From an uncultured Rikenellaceae bacterium (GTDB lineage Bacteria; Bacteroidota; Bacteroidia; Bacteroidales; Rikenellaceae), in NCBI GenBank assembly GCA_949287525.1, contig CASEGL010000005.1, positions 33,498-97,497 of the forward strand: a stretch of DNA of 64,000 bases. The letters run 5' to 3'. Of this stretch, positions 36,782 through 46,575 are shown one piece after another (within the stretch, counting starts at the first letter, position 1; each line of letters starts with the position of its first letter). The notes under the pieces were generated by a model, which saw only the letters and a list, made by a program, of their open reading frames with translations, was not told where the DNA came from and did not search any database. Position numbers and translations under genes: made by a program.

Positions 36782-38542
36782 TTATTGGTTAGACTCTTGC
36801 TCGGCGACCTGTTCGTCGATCCGTTTGCGGTACTCGGCGAACTTGTCACTCTTCCATTCCGAATAGTTGAGCTGTTTGAAGAGGTTGATGAGCGACTTGT
36901 AGAACTCCGTACAGTGCTGGAAATCGGCGAACTCGAACTTGCGGTCGCAGATGTCGAGTACGAGGTTGAACATGTACTTCTGACGCTCCAGCGGCGTATT
37001 GGCGTCGATGGCGTCGAAGGCATCCTGCTGCAGGATGACGAAGTCAATCAGCTCGCTCTTCCAGAAGCGGTCGTGATACTCGACCGGCACGCCGTCGTCG
37101 CCGAGGATGTCGATCTGCTCGGAAGCCTCCTTGCCGCGCTGTACGATCGTCTTGCCCTTATTGACCAGCGCCGCCCATCCGGGTTCGATGTGTTCGTCGA
37201 GGTAGGAGACGATCTCCGGATACTCCAGGTATTTGGAGTAGCTGTCCAGCGGGTCGATGGCCGGATAGCGCTTGCTGTCGGCGCGCTGCTGCGAGAGGGC
37301 GTAGAAACAGCGGGCGGCCTTCTGCGTGGCTTCCGTCACGGGTTCCTTGAGGTTACCGCCGGCCGGCGACACCGTACCGAGGAAGGTTACCGAACCGGTA
37401 GCTCCGTTGCGCAGGTGAACCAGTCCGGCACGGGCGTAGAAGTTGGAGATGATGGCCGACAGGTCCATCGGGAAGGCGTCCTGACCGGGCAGCTCCTCGA
37501 GTCGGTTACTCATCTCACGCAGCGCCTGCGCCCAGCGCGAGGTGGAGTCGGCCAGGATCAGCACCTTCAGACCCATCGCGCGGTAGTACTCGCCGATGGT
37601 CATGCCCGTATAGACGGACGCCTCACGCGAGGCAACCGGCATGTTGGAGGTGTTGCAGATGATGGTCGTACGCTCCATCAGCTTGTGACCCGTGTGGGGG
37701 TCGTCCAGGCAGGGGAACTCGGCGAAGATCTCCACCACCTCGTTGGCACGCTCGCCGCAGGCGATCATGATGATGACATCCGCCTCGGCCTGCTTGGCAA
37801 TGGCGTGCTGCAGCACGGTCTTGCCGGCGCCGAACGGTCCCGGAATGAAGCCCGTACCGCCGTCGGCGATCGGGTTGAACGTATCGATCGGCCGCACGCC
37901 CGTCTCCAGAATGCGCGAAGGACGCGGCTTGGAAACATACGCCTTGATCGGGCGTTTCACCGGCCACTTCTGCACCATCGTGACATTGTGGCTGACGCCC
38001 TCGGCGTCCTCCAGCACGGCGACCGTGTGGTTGATGTTATACTGTCCCGCCTCGGCTACGCTCCGGACGGTGTAGGTTCCCTCCATGACGAACGGCACCA
38101 TGATTTTGTGGGCGATCCACTGCTCCTGCACCTCGCCCAGCCAGTCGCCCGCCTCAACGCGGTCGCCCGCCTTGGCGAGCGGTTTGAAATCCCAGAGATG
38201 CTCCTCGTCCAGCGGTGCGGTGCGCACGCCGCGGCGGATGAACAGATCGTCCATGGCCGCCAGGTCGTTCTGCAAACCGTCGTAGTTCTTCGCCAGAATG
38301 CCCGGGCCGAGCGTGGCCTCAAGCATGTGTCCCTCGAACTCGACCTCCGCACCGGCCCGCAGGCCTCGCGTGGAGTCGAACACCTGAATATAGGCGTCGT
38401 CGCCAATCACCTTGATAACCTCGGCCATCATCCGCACATCGCCGACCGCCACGGTCGCAATCTCATTCTGCGCCACAGGGCCATCGACCCGAACGATCAC
38501 GATGTTAGAAATGATACCGGTTACTTTTCCTTTCGTCTTCAT
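36782..38542 (-). CDS. ntpA: V/A-type ATPase catalytic subunit A
   Basis: 586-aa catalytic subunit. Walker A reads GPFGAGKTVLQH near residue 233, the catalytic glutamate region IACGERANEVVEIF follows near 256, and LADSTSRWAQALREMSNRLEELPG near 330 is the family signature. The non-homologous insert of V/A-type A subunits is present after about 110. It can hydrolyse ATP to pump ions or run in reverse. Upstream is DUF2764 with a 12-base gap. Confidence 0.97.
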   Translation of the reverse strand: MKTKGKVTGIISNIVIVRVDGPVAQNEIATVAVGDVRMMAEVIKVIGDDAYIQVFDSTRGLRAGAEVEFEGHMLEATLGPGILAKNYDGLQNDLAAMDDLFIRRGVRTAPLDEEHLWDFKPLAKAGDRVEAGDWLGEVQEQWIAHKIMVPFVMEGTYTVRSVAEAGQYNINHTVAVLEDAEGVSHNVTMVQKWPVKRPIKAYVSKPRPSRILETGVRPIDTFNPIADGGTGFIPGPFGAGKTVLQHAIAKQAEADVIIMIACGERANEVVEIFAEFPCLDDPHTGHKLMERTTIICNTSNMPVASREASVYTGMTIGEYYRAMGLKVLILADSTSRWAQALREMSNRLEELPGQDAFPMDLSAIISNFYARAGLVHLRNGATGSVTFLGTVSPAGGNLKEPVTEATQKAARCFYALSQQRADSKRYPAIDPLDSYSKYLEYPEIVSYLDEHIEPGWAALVNKGKTIVQRGKEASEQIDILGDDGVPVEYHDRFWKSELIDFVILQQDAFDAIDANTPLERQKYMFNLVLDICDRKFEFADFQHCTEFYKSLINLFKQLNYSEWKSDKFAEYRKRIDEQVAEQESNQ

Positions 38543-38554
38543 ATCGTATGGTTG

Positions 38555-39451
38555 TTATTCTCGTTCGCTTTCCGATTCGGACGCGGTCTCCTCCCCGTCC
38601 GTTCGATCGTGCTTGGACCTACCCGACTCGTTGAACGACCGCATCAGTTCTTCGAGCATACGGCGGCCCCGTTCGGGGTCGAGCGCCGTCCACCGATGGA
38701 TGAGATTGATGCGCACCAGATAACCGAGCAGGAAATCCAGATCGAAATAATGCATGCAGGCCAGCTCCTCGGCCTTGTTCCAACGCAGGGTGTCCAACCG
38801 ATGCTCCTTTTCGAGCAGATTGACATCCGAACCCATGGCGGCAATCACCTGATCGACATAATCCACCTCACTGCGGATGCCGAAATCGGCTGCCGAACTG
38901 CGCGACAGCGCCGTCTCTATCTCGCCCCGGCCGATGATCGCCTCGGCGGGCGAGAGGCCCAGCCGACGCGCTGCAAAGGCGGCCGTAATGTTGCGCAGCG
39001 TCCGGTCGAATGCCGACCATGCGCGCAGGAAGCCCGGGCGCGAACGGGCGCACTCTTCATAATAGGCCGCCAGCAGACGCCGTTCGAGCGACTCCTCGGA
39101 GCGCTCCTCTTCGGGTGCATCCGCCTCGTTTGCGGCATGGAAAGCGGCGATCACCCGCTTCATCCACGCCGGCAGCCGCGACGGGGTCTTCAGCTCCTCC
39201 TCCAGTTCCTCCCGCGTGAAATTGCCCAACACGGAGAACTGCTCGCGTCCGGCCCGCATATTGATGATGTTCTCGATGTCGTAATAGGCATACAGCAACG
39301 CGATCCGCTTGCGGTCGCGTTTCGACACCCCCTCGCTGATCTCGGCGATCAGCGCCGGTGCGTCGAAGCCCTTGACGTCCGTATCGAGCGCATACTCCTT
39401 CAGGCCGGCGACGAGACAATAGTAATGATTCGCAAACATAGCGCCGCCCAT
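38555..39451 (-). CDS. DUF2764 protein of V-ATPase operon
   Basis: 298-aa DUF2764 member, found in Bacteroidota and Chlamydia-type V-ATPase operons at this position. N-terminus NHYYCLVAGLKEYALD and the central KRVIAAFHAANEADAPEEER are recognisable. It occupies the place of a subunit C-like stalk component and may be its divergent counterpart (inference). It shares a single base with the subunit E stop region, so it is coupled to E. No subunit F gene is seen. Confidence 0.82.
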   Translation of the reverse strand: MGGAMFANHYYCLVAGLKEYALDTDVKGFDAPALIAEISEGVSKRDRKRIALLYAYYDIENIINMRAGREQFSVLGNFTREELEEELKTPSRLPAWMKRVIAAFHAANEADAPEEERSEESLERRLLAAYYEECARSRPGFLRAWSAFDRTLRNITAAFAARRLGLSPAEAIIGRGEIETALSRSSAADFGIRSEVDYVDQVIAAMGSDVNLLEKEHRLDTLRWNKAEELACMHYFDLDFLLGYLVRINLIHRWTALDPERGRRMLEELMRSFNESGRSKHDRTDGEETASESESERE

Positions 39452-40068
39452 TATTTATCGGCATAAAGCATTTTGGCCACCTTCTCTTTCAGGAACTCGG
39501 ACAGCAGCGCATCGAAATCCTCCTCCGAGAAGCTGATGTAATAGCCGCCGTTCTTCTCGCCGATGCGGAATCCGCTGCGCACCTTGTCGGAATAGCCGAC
39601 CTCGACACCCTCGGCGAGCAGCTGTTTGGCGGCAGCCTCGAACTCCTTACCGAACTTCTCCTGCCACTCGGCGGGCAGCAGGGCGCTCAGGGTGACCTTG
39701 CCCGAAGCATCGCTGCGCCATCCGGCCGCTACGGCCAGCAGCATCTCGCGGATGAAAGCCGGATCCACGACAGCCGCATGCACGCCGCCCTCGACCGTCT
39801 TGGCAACGATCATTCCGGCAATGCTCTCGCACAATGCGCTGACTGCCTGACGTCCGGCCAGCGCCACCTCCGTCAGCGTGTTGCGACGCAACTCCTCCGC
39901 CTGCCGGCGAGCCTGCTCGGCGATGGATGCAGCCTGCTCTTCGGCCTCTTTCACGATTTTTGCCGCCTTGTCCTGTGCTTCGGCAACCATTTTTTCGGCG
40001 TCGCTGCGCCCCTTAGCCAATCCCTCCTCGTAGAGTCTGTTGGTCAGTTCCTGAAGTTTGTTTTCCAT
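39451..40068 (-). CDS. ntpE: V/A-type ATPase subunit E (peripheral stalk)
   Basis: 205 aa. The first 75 residues are a long charged helix (AEKMVAEAQDKAAKIVKEAEEQAASIAEQ-type coiled coil), and the rest is the globular head-binding domain ending in a helix (DALLSEFLKEKVAKMLYADK). This is the E subunit of the peripheral stalk. It is the first recognisable ATPase gene of the operon; DUF4301 lies 27 bases upstream on the same strand with no terminator between. Confidence 0.88.
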   Translation of the reverse strand: MENKLQELTNRLYEEGLAKGRSDAEKMVAEAQDKAAKIVKEAEEQAASIAEQARRQAEELRRNTLTEVALAGRQAVSALCESIAGMIVAKTVEGGVHAAVVDPAFIREMLLAVAAGWRSDASGKVTLSALLPAEWQEKFGKEFEAAAKQLLAEGVEVGYSDKVRSGFRIGEKNGGYYISFSEEDFDALLSEFLKEKVAKMLYADK

Positions 40069-40095
40069 AACCTTTATCTTTCCTTTTTGCTATTC

Positions 40096-41586
40096 TTATC
40101 GTGTTTCCGGCTGATGCGCGGGTCTGAGCAGGTCGTTCACCACCTTCACCGGCGAGAACGTCGTGCCGGGTACCTCCACGAAAACCGTATTCCAATGCGC
40201 CATCGCACCGTTCCACAGTCCCGGACGCTCCAGCGCGCGGAGCGGGCGGCCGTCCTTCGATTTCTCGGAGATGAAGCCCGTATCGGGATCGATGTAACGC
40301 GTCAGGTCGTATTTCCGCCCCTTGCCGTCACGCAGCGAGCAGACCAGATCGACCGGATTGAAATAGGTGGCCTGCGCCATGATCGGACGATCCTGCGGTG
40401 CGATCTGCGACGACTCGACGATCTGGAGCGACGCCGTGCCGTCGGCCATCCGCACGAAGAAGGGACCGCCACCCGGCTCGCCCTCGTTCCGCACCATGCC
40501 GCACACGCGCAACGGCCGGTCGAGTATCCGGCACAGCCAGCCGATCCGATCGGCCTTTCCTGTCTGCGCAACAGGCTCAGGCATCGCCACGCACAGCCTT
40601 TCGGCCACGAAACGGGTTGCCTCCTCCATCCAGCGGTCATCGGCCGCACCATTCTCGGCCCGGCGGAGCAGGTCGCGAATACGTTCGCGCAGCTCGACGA
40701 GCAGACCGCCGAGCGCCTTCTTGCAGGCCACCGTATCGGCGCGGCGGGTATCCGTGGTCACATTGTCGATATTCTTGACGAAAACGATGTCGGCATCCAG
40801 ATCGTTGAGATTCTCGATCAGCGCGCCGTGACCGGCCGGACGAAACAGCAGCGAACCGTCCGCATTGCGGAAGAGCGTATTGTCGGGATTGACCGCCACC
40901 GTATCGGTCGAAGGTTTCTGCTCCGACATGCCGATATGGTAGCGGACGCCGAAACGTTCGGAATAGGCCGAAAGCACCTGCTCGAGCAGCCGGTCGAAAC
41001 CGGCACGGTGTTCGGGCGACACGGTGAAATGGATGCGGACATCGCCGCCGCTGCGGGCATAGGCAGCCCCCTCGACCAGATGCTCCTCCAGCGCCGTGCG
41101 GGCGCCTTCGGGATAGACATGAAACAGGATCAGCGCCTTCGGCAGCGAGCCGTAGCCCAGCCCCCTGTCGCCGACGATCGCCTCGACGGTCTCCGCAGCC
41201 GACGCCCCCTCGGGCAGCATGCCGCGCAGCCGGCCGCCGAATGCGAAACGGTCTACCGAAGCCAGCACCTCGGCCGTCGCCTTGTCCTCGCTGCCGGTAG
41301 CCAGAAACTCGTACAGTCCCTTGAACATGCGGGTCGCAGCCCCCGACGCGGGGACGAACTTTACGATCCGCTCCGTGCGGGCGGCCTCGTCATAACGGAC
41401 GCCCAGCCGCCGGATCTCATCCTCGCCGAGACACACGACGCCATCGCCCGCCACAGCCGGCCGTACAATTTCACTATAGGGAAATCCGCGCCGGAACTGC
41501 TCCAACTGATTCTCCACCTCCTGTTCGGTCAGCCCGTGTGCGCGAACCGCTTCCAAATCGTTTCGATCCAACATATCTGTTTTCAT
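40096..41586 (-). CDS. DUF4301 family protein
   Basis: 496-aa DUF4301 protein, a Bacteroidota family of unknown function. Recognisable are FVPASGAATRMFKGLYEF near residue 90 and RPAGHGALIENLNDLDADI near 270, which look like a nucleotidyltransferase/pyrophosphorylase-like fold with a nucleotide-binding loop (inference). The ATG at 41586 is chosen because a TACATTTG promoter box ends 12 bases upstream; an upstream in-frame ATG at 41649 lies before the promoter. It heads the transcript that continues into the ATPase genes. Confidence 0.85.
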   Translation of the reverse strand: MKTDMLDRNDLEAVRAHGLTEQEVENQLEQFRRGFPYSEIVRPAVAGDGVVCLGEDEIRRLGVRYDEAARTERIVKFVPASGAATRMFKGLYEFLATGSEDKATAEVLASVDRFAFGGRLRGMLPEGASAAETVEAIVGDRGLGYGSLPKALILFHVYPEGARTALEEHLVEGAAYARSGGDVRIHFTVSPEHRAGFDRLLEQVLSAYSERFGVRYHIGMSEQKPSTDTVAVNPDNTLFRNADGSLLFRPAGHGALIENLNDLDADIVFVKNIDNVTTDTRRADTVACKKALGGLLVELRERIRDLLRRAENGAADDRWMEEATRFVAERLCVAMPEPVAQTGKADRIGWLCRILDRPLRVCGMVRNEGEPGGGPFFVRMADGTASLQIVESSQIAPQDRPIMAQATYFNPVDLVCSLRDGKGRKYDLTRYIDPDTGFISEKSKDGRPLRALERPGLWNGAMAHWNTVFVEVPGTTFSPVKVVNDLLRPAHQPETR

Positions 41587-41597
41587 TTTACTGACTT

Positions 41598-41605
41598 CAA
41601 ATGTA
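41598..41605 (-). promoter_or_regulatory. -7 box (TACATTTG) for DUF4301 and the ATPase operon
   Basis: CAAATGTA on the plus strand gives TACATTTG on the minus strand. Expected leader to the ATG at 41586 is only about five bases. The 318-base divergent region 41587-41904 otherwise shows no recognisable gene or repeat. Confidence 0.55.
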
Positions 41606-41889
41606 AGAATAAAAACGGGAACAAACATCCGCGCAAAGGAACATTTCATGGATTTTTCGGAATACTTTTTTCAACGGCACCACCCGCGCAGCCGACTGTT
41701 CCATACCCGACAAAACGATACCGTATCAAACAAATCCGCTGCAAAGCGACACGATCTATCACACGGACACGACAAATTGTGCGCCGCCGGATGCCTTCGA
41801 CCGCAGCCGGCCTCCCCCTCCCGCCGCATTTCCGCATACGGACGCCACACCGCCCGACGACCGGCCACACACTATTCCGAGAAATTGCC

Positions 41890-41897
41890 TAAATTTG
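41890..41897 (+). promoter_or_regulatory. -7 box (TAAATTTG) for murB
   Basis: Perfect TAnnTTTG that ends only seven bases before the murB ATG at 41905, predicting a leaderless or nearly leaderless mRNA. Confidence 0.6.
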
Positions 41898-41904
41898 CCG
41901 CATT

Positions 41905-42921
41905 ATGGTACAGGAGTTTTTCAATATTTCGCTCAGGGACCGCAACAGCTTCGGCATCGAAGCCCGCGCCGCCCAATTAGTGGAATTCGACGACACGGAA
42001 AGCCTGCGCGACTACCTCAACACCCATCCGACCGGCAACCGGCGGACGGAGGTGATCGGCGGCGGCAACAATATTCTCTTTACACGGGATTTCGACGGAG
42101 TGCTGCTGCACCCTGTCGGCCGCGCATTCCGCATCACCGGCGAGACGGCCGATGCGGTCACCGTCCATGCCGAAGCCGGCCTGCCGTGGGACGACTTCGT
42201 CCGGTCGTGCGCCGGACACGGCCTGTGGGGAGCCGAAAACCTGACAGCCATTCCGGGTACGGTAGGCGCCGCTCCCGTGCAGAACATCGGCGCCTACGGA
42301 GCCGAGGCCGCCGACATCATCGAATCGGTCGAGACACTCGACCTGCACACGCTCAAGCAGACCGTCATCGCCGGATGCCACTGCAGCTTCGGCTACCGCG
42401 ACAGCATCTTCAAGGGAGTGCTGAAGGGACGCGTCGTCATCACGGGCGTCAATTTCCGCCTGTCGCGCCATCCGCGCCCCAACCTCGGCTACGGTGCGCT
42501 GGCGCAGGAGACCGCCGCGCTGGGCGACCCGACGCTGGAACACATCAGCGAAGCCGTCCGCCGCATCCGCTCCTCGAAGCTGCCCGATCCGGCCACGCTC
42601 GGCAACGCAGGCAGTTTCTTCAAAAACCCGCTCGTCGCCCGCGCCACGGCCGAAGCACTCCAACGCGACTACCCCGACATGCCCTCCTACGCGACCGACT
42701 CGCCCGACCTGATCAAGATACCGGCCGGATGGCTGATCGAGAAGGCGGGCTGGAAAGGCACGACGCGCAACCGAGCCGGCGTCTATGAACACCAGGCGCT
42801 GATCCTCGTCAATCGGGGCGGCGCAACAGGTGCCGACATCATTGCGCTGGCCGAAGCCGTCATCGCCGACGTCCGCGCCAAATTCGGCATCGAGATCTCG
42901 CCCGAAGTCAACATCTGGTAA
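41905..42921 (+). CDS. murB: UDP-N-acetylenolpyruvoylglucosamine reductase
   Basis: 338-aa FAD enzyme that makes UDP-MurNAc for peptidoglycan. FAD-binding motifs: NRRTEVIGGGNNILF near residue 45 and AIPGTVGAAPVQNIGAYGAE near 112. The catalytic Ser region is LGNAGSFFKNP near 232, and the final SPEVNIW carries the catalytic Glu. Type I-like length. First gene of a murB-tilS-holA unit. Confidence 0.97.
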   Translation: MVQEFFNISLRDRNSFGIEARAAQLVEFDDTESLRDYLNTHPTGNRRTEVIGGGNNILFTRDFDGVLLHPVGRAFRITGETADAVTVHAEAGLPWDDFVRSCAGHGLWGAENLTAIPGTVGAAPVQNIGAYGAEAADIIESVETLDLHTLKQTVIAGCHCSFGYRDSIFKGVLKGRVVITGVNFRLSRHPRPNLGYGALAQETAALGDPTLEHISEAVRRIRSSKLPDPATLGNAGSFFKNPLVARATAEALQRDYPDMPSYATDSPDLIKIPAGWLIEKAGWKGTTRNRAGVYEHQALILVNRGGATGADIIALAEAVIADVRAKFGIEISPEVNIW

Positions 42922-42948
42922 TCTTTCGATCCCGCAAAGCATCACACT

Positions 42949-44292
42949 ATGCTCGAAGACAAATTCAAACACTACATCAACGACCACGCGCTGGTCAAGC
43001 CCGACGACCGCATTCTGCTGACTGTCAGCGGCGGCGTGGACTCGATGGTCATGCTCGACCTGTTCGTATCGGCCGGCTACCAGGTAGGTGTCGCCCACTG
43101 CAACTTCCAGTTGCGGGGCGAAGAATCCGACGAAGACGAAGTACTCGTCGAGAACCGGGCGGCCGGCTACGGCGTGCCTTTCTACAACAAACGCTTCGAC
43201 ACGCAGGGAGAAATGGAACTGTCGGGCGACTCGGTACAGATCACCGCCCGCCGCCTCCGCTACGAATGGTTCCGCCAGCTGAGCGACGCGCACGGCTACA
43301 CGGCGGTGGCCATCGCCCACCACGCCGACGACTCGATCGAGACCTTCTTCATCAACCTCATGCGCGGCACGGGCCTCAAGGGACTCACCGGCATCCACAA
43401 GGTGAACGGACGCATCATCCGTCCGCTGCTCTTCGCCTCGCGGCGGGAGATTCTGGACTACGCCGTCGCCCACCGCATCCCCTACCGCGAAGACTCCTCG
43501 AACCGCTCGACCAAATACCTGCGCAACAAGATCCGGCTGGGTATCATCCCCATCCTGCGGGACATCAACCCCAACTTCACGGAACTCATGGGCGCCAACA
43601 TCAGCCGGCTGACCGATACCCAGCTCTTCATCGACCGGTGCATCGAAAGCATACACGACGAGGCCGTGACCACTTCGGCGGACGGTATCGCCACGATCGA
43701 CCCCAGCCGCATCGACCCCAAGCTGCCCCTCAACTACGTCATCTACGAGCTGCTGAGCGCCGGCTACGGGTTCAAGGGCGACGTGATCGACGGACTGTTC
43801 GAGTCGCTGCGCCGCAATGCCACGGGACGGCAGTTCTACTCCAAGAGCCACGTCGCCTACATCGACCGGGGGCGCATCATCGTCGCTCCCGTCACGGATG
43901 ACGATTCGTGCGAGACCGAGGTGTCACCCACGGCCCATAAGGCCTACTGCGGCAACCATTTCGTGCTGATCGAACATACCGACATCGACAACATCGACAC
44001 CCTCCGGCAGCCGGCCAACGTCGCGCTGCTGGACGCCGACAAGCTCCAGTGGCCGCTGCGGCTGCGCCGCTGGCACGAGGGTGACATGTTCATGCCCTTC
44101 GGCATGAACAGCACGAAAAAGGTGAGCGACTTCCTGATCAACGAAAAGGTCTCCCTGCCGGAAAAGAAGCGGCAGTTCGTACTGCTCAGCGGCGAGGACA
44201 TCGTATGGATCGTGGGGCGGCGCATAGACGACCGCTACCGGGTCACGAACAAGACCGAAAACATTCTCAAACTGCGCTGCGAGATTCTCTGA
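42949..44292 (+). CDS. tilS: tRNA(Ile)-lysidine synthetase
   Basis: 447-aa ATP-dependent enzyme that converts C34 to lysidine in the Ile CAU tRNA. The PP-loop reads TVSGGVDSMVM near residue 25, followed by AHCNFQLRGEES near 49 and AIAHHADDSIETFFINLMRGTG near 121. The TilS C-terminal domain ends with WHEGDMFMPFGM and KKVSDFL. Length is normal. It starts 27 bases after murB. Confidence 0.97.
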   Translation: MLEDKFKHYINDHALVKPDDRILLTVSGGVDSMVMLDLFVSAGYQVGVAHCNFQLRGEESDEDEVLVENRAAGYGVPFYNKRFDTQGEMELSGDSVQITARRLRYEWFRQLSDAHGYTAVAIAHHADDSIETFFINLMRGTGLKGLTGIHKVNGRIIRPLLFASRREILDYAVAHRIPYREDSSNRSTKYLRNKIRLGIIPILRDINPNFTELMGANISRLTDTQLFIDRCIESIHDEAVTTSADGIATIDPSRIDPKLPLNYVIYELLSAGYGFKGDVIDGLFESLRRNATGRQFYSKSHVAYIDRGRIIVAPVTDDDSCETEVSPTAHKAYCGNHFVLIEHTDIDNIDTLRQPANVALLDADKLQWPLRLRRWHEGDMFMPFGMNSTKKVSDFLINEKVSLPEKKRQFVLLSGEDIVWIVGRRIDDRYRVTNKTENILKLRCEIL

Positions 44293-44323
44293 CGGAATCT
44301 TCCGGCACCACCCTTTCTCCGCC

Positions 44324-45400
44324 ATGGCAAAGAGCAGCGGCAAAACGACCTTCAAGGATACGGTAGCGGGTTACGAACGCCTCCGGAGCGCCATTGCGGC
44401 CGGCAGCTACGCCCCTGTCTACCTGCTCATGGGCGAGGAGGGGTACTTCATCGACTCCATAGCCGACCAGCTGGCCGGCACGGTACTCAACGAAGCCGAA
44501 CGGGCCTTCAACCAGATCGTCGTGTACGGCAAGGACACGGACGAAGGCACCATCATCAACTACGCGCGCCAGATGCCCATGATGGGGCGCTACGAGGTCA
44601 TCATCGTCAAGGAGGCGCAGTCGCTCCGCAAGCCGGAGACGCTGGCCCTCTACACAGCCGCGCCCTCCCCGTCGACCATCCTGGTGCTGTGCTACAAGGG
44701 CAAAAGCATCGACAAGCGAACCCAGCTCTACAAACAGATCAGCCAAAAGGGCGAGGTGCTGGAATCGGTGCGCCCGCGCGACTACGAGATCGGCCCGTGG
44801 CTGACCGACTTCATCAAGTCGAAAGGCTGCACGATCGACGCCAATGCGCTGGCCATGCTGACCGACCACCTGGGTACCGACATCGCCCGCATATCGAACG
44901 AGCTGACCAAGCTATTGACCTTCCTGCCGGAGGGAACCCGCCGCATCACGGCGCAGCACATCGAGGACAACATCGGCATCAGCAAGGACTTCAACAACTT
45001 CGAGCTGACCAAGGCCATTTCGGACAAAAACATGGCACGCGCCATGCTCATCGCCGACCACTTCCGCCACAACCCGAAGGACAATCCGCTGACGGTGACG
45101 CTCAGCGCGCTCTTCACCCATTTCCAGCGCATCTTCATCGTCAATTACAAACGGTGGGAGACGCGCCGCAAAGGCACCCCCATGCCGTCGGATGCCGAAC
45201 TGAGCGCCCTCATGAAGCTGCCCAGCCCGTTTTTCCTCAACGAATACAAGCAGGCCGCCAACCTCTACCCGAACAAAAAGGTGTTCGCCATCTTCGGACT
45301 GCTGCGCGAATGCGACATGCGCAGCAAGGGTCTCGGCAACGGTTCGGCCGACGAAGGCGAACTGCTGCGCGAACTGCTGCTGAAAATCTTCCTGCTATGA
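44324..45400 (+). CDS. holA: DNA polymerase III subunit delta
   Basis: 358-aa clamp-loader subunit with the AAA+ fold but no Walker A, as usual for delta. Markers are YLLMGEEGYFIDSIADQL near residue 30, DYEIGPWLTDFIKSKG near 152, ALAMLTDHLGTDIARISNELTKLL near 175 and NLYPNKKVFAIFGLLRECDMRSKG near 310. It lies 31 bases after tilS and overlaps the next gene by 4 bases. Confidence 0.93.
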   Translation: MAKSSGKTTFKDTVAGYERLRSAIAAGSYAPVYLLMGEEGYFIDSIADQLAGTVLNEAERAFNQIVVYGKDTDEGTIINYARQMPMMGRYEVIIVKEAQSLRKPETLALYTAAPSPSTILVLCYKGKSIDKRTQLYKQISQKGEVLESVRPRDYEIGPWLTDFIKSKGCTIDANALAMLTDHLGTDIARISNELTKLLTFLPEGTRRITAQHIEDNIGISKDFNNFELTKAISDKNMARAMLIADHFRHNPKDNPLTVTLSALFTHFQRIFIVNYKRWETRRKGTPMPSDAELSALMKLPSPFFLNEYKQAANLYPNKKVFAIFGLLRECDMRSKGLGNGSADEGELLRELLLKIFLL

Positions 45401-46236
45401 CCGGTTCCGCCGACGCCCTCTGGCTGGACGACACCCTCGTCACCGGCATCGACGCCGTGCAGGCGGAACGGCTGCTGGCCTCCGATTATGTCTATGCGGC
45501 CGTCGCCACGATCGGCTACCGTCCGCTCTACCTGACCGCCCAGCTGGCCTGCGCCGCCACCTCCTACGAAACCTTGTTCGGCATCCGCCCCACCTACGAC
45601 GTGGCCGCCATCCGCCAGCGCATCCTCCGGCTGCAGGAACGCCTGCGCCTGCCCCGACAGGGCAACACCGTCCGCCTCTGCTTCCTGCCGCCGGCCGACA
45701 TGCGCGCCGCCGAACCGCCGGCGCTGCTGATTGCCTGCGCCGAGACGACCATCTGCCGCAGCTACGAACTGGCCAGCCTGCGCCCGAATGCCCTGCTGGC
45801 CAACTACGAAATTCCGTGGGACGGCTACCGGACCGCCGTGTCGCTGACGACCGACCGCTACATGCAGGCCTATGCCTATCGGAACAATTACCATCTGGCA
45901 CTGCACACCAACCGGTCCAACAGGCTGGTCTCCTGCGGCGACTATCCGGTCGGCATCGTGCGCGACGGCCGCATCGCCCTGCCGCCCCAACCGGCCGGAG
46001 CGCCGAAAAGCGTGGAACGGCGTCTGCTGGAACAGGCCTGCTCGCTGGCCGGCCTGCCGGTCGAGGAACGCGACATCGCTACCGAAGAACTCTCCGAAGC
46101 GGACGAGATCGTCATCTTCGGGGCGCACGGCCTGCACTCCGTCCTGTCGTGCAGCGGCCGCTACTACTACAACCTGACCGCCCAACGGCTGGAGCGAACC
46201 CTCGACCGCCTGACCGCCGAAGGGCTGAAAGCCTGA
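45397..46236 (+). CDS. Degenerate class-IV aminotransferase-like protein
   Basis: 279 aa, starting at an ATG that overlaps the holA stop (ATGA). The second half resembles the class-IV fold: NRSNRLVSCGDYPVGIVRDGRIALPP, then SVERRLLEQACSLAGLPVEERDI and LSEADEIVIFGAHGL. The catalytic lysine expected just before TTDRYMQAYAY is absent (the stretch reads GYRTAVSLTTDRY), so PLP chemistry is doubtful. A DUF3822-like or other uncharacterised identity is possible. Coupled to holA, so expressed with it. Confidence 0.6.
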   Translation: MTGSADALWLDDTLVTGIDAVQAERLLASDYVYAAVATIGYRPLYLTAQLACAATSYETLFGIRPTYDVAAIRQRILRLQERLRLPRQGNTVRLCFLPPADMRAAEPPALLIACAETTICRSYELASLRPNALLANYEIPWDGYRTAVSLTTDRYMQAYAYRNNYHLALHTNRSNRLVSCGDYPVGIVRDGRIALPPQPAGAPKSVERRLLEQACSLAGLPVEERDIATEELSEADEIVIFGAHGLHSVLSCSGRYYYNLTAQRLERTLDRLTAEGLKA

Positions 46237-46538
46237 CGCCCCTCCAATGGCCGCCCCGCTCTCCGCACACTGCTCCGAAGCGGGAAATTTCCCGCCATAC
46301 GCCGCCTTTTCGCACCGATAGCCGCCCCATCTGCCCCAGTCCGGCAGAAGGCAATCACATTTGATCAGAAAAGAAAGGATCCGCCTGCACTGCGGGATAG
46401 GCCCTGCCGTGACGCTGCGCACCCAGGTGCGATCAGCAGCCCTTCCCGGCGACGGACGCGGCGACAGCCTTTCCGCCCCACCGTTACGCCCCCACAGGGC
46501 AACCGTCAGAACCGCCTGCACACCCGCGGATAAAAACC
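46237..46538. other. Gene-free stretch before tRNA-Leu
   Basis: About 300 bases of GC-rich DNA between the class-IV-like gene and the tRNA-Leu terminator. I see no plausible coding frame with Bacteroidota codon use, no promoter box and no clear repeat. Confidence 0.5.
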
Positions 46539-46571
46539 AAAACCCCGCTCAACTTGCGTCAAGCGGGGTTT
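46539..46571 (-). terminator. Intrinsic terminator of tRNA-Leu
   Basis: AACCCCGCT (46541-46549) pairs with AGCGGGGTT (46562-46570); read on the minus strand it follows the tRNA 3' end by 5 bases and ends in TTTT. Confidence 0.8.
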
Positions 46572-46575
46572 CTGG

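Noticed and set aside
35381..39466. A 1361-codon open frame opposite the V-ATPase A, B and DUF2764 genes
   Set aside because: Antisense frame of GC-rich real genes; stop codons are rare there by codon bias. The protein has low-complexity H/D/V/R composition and no domains.
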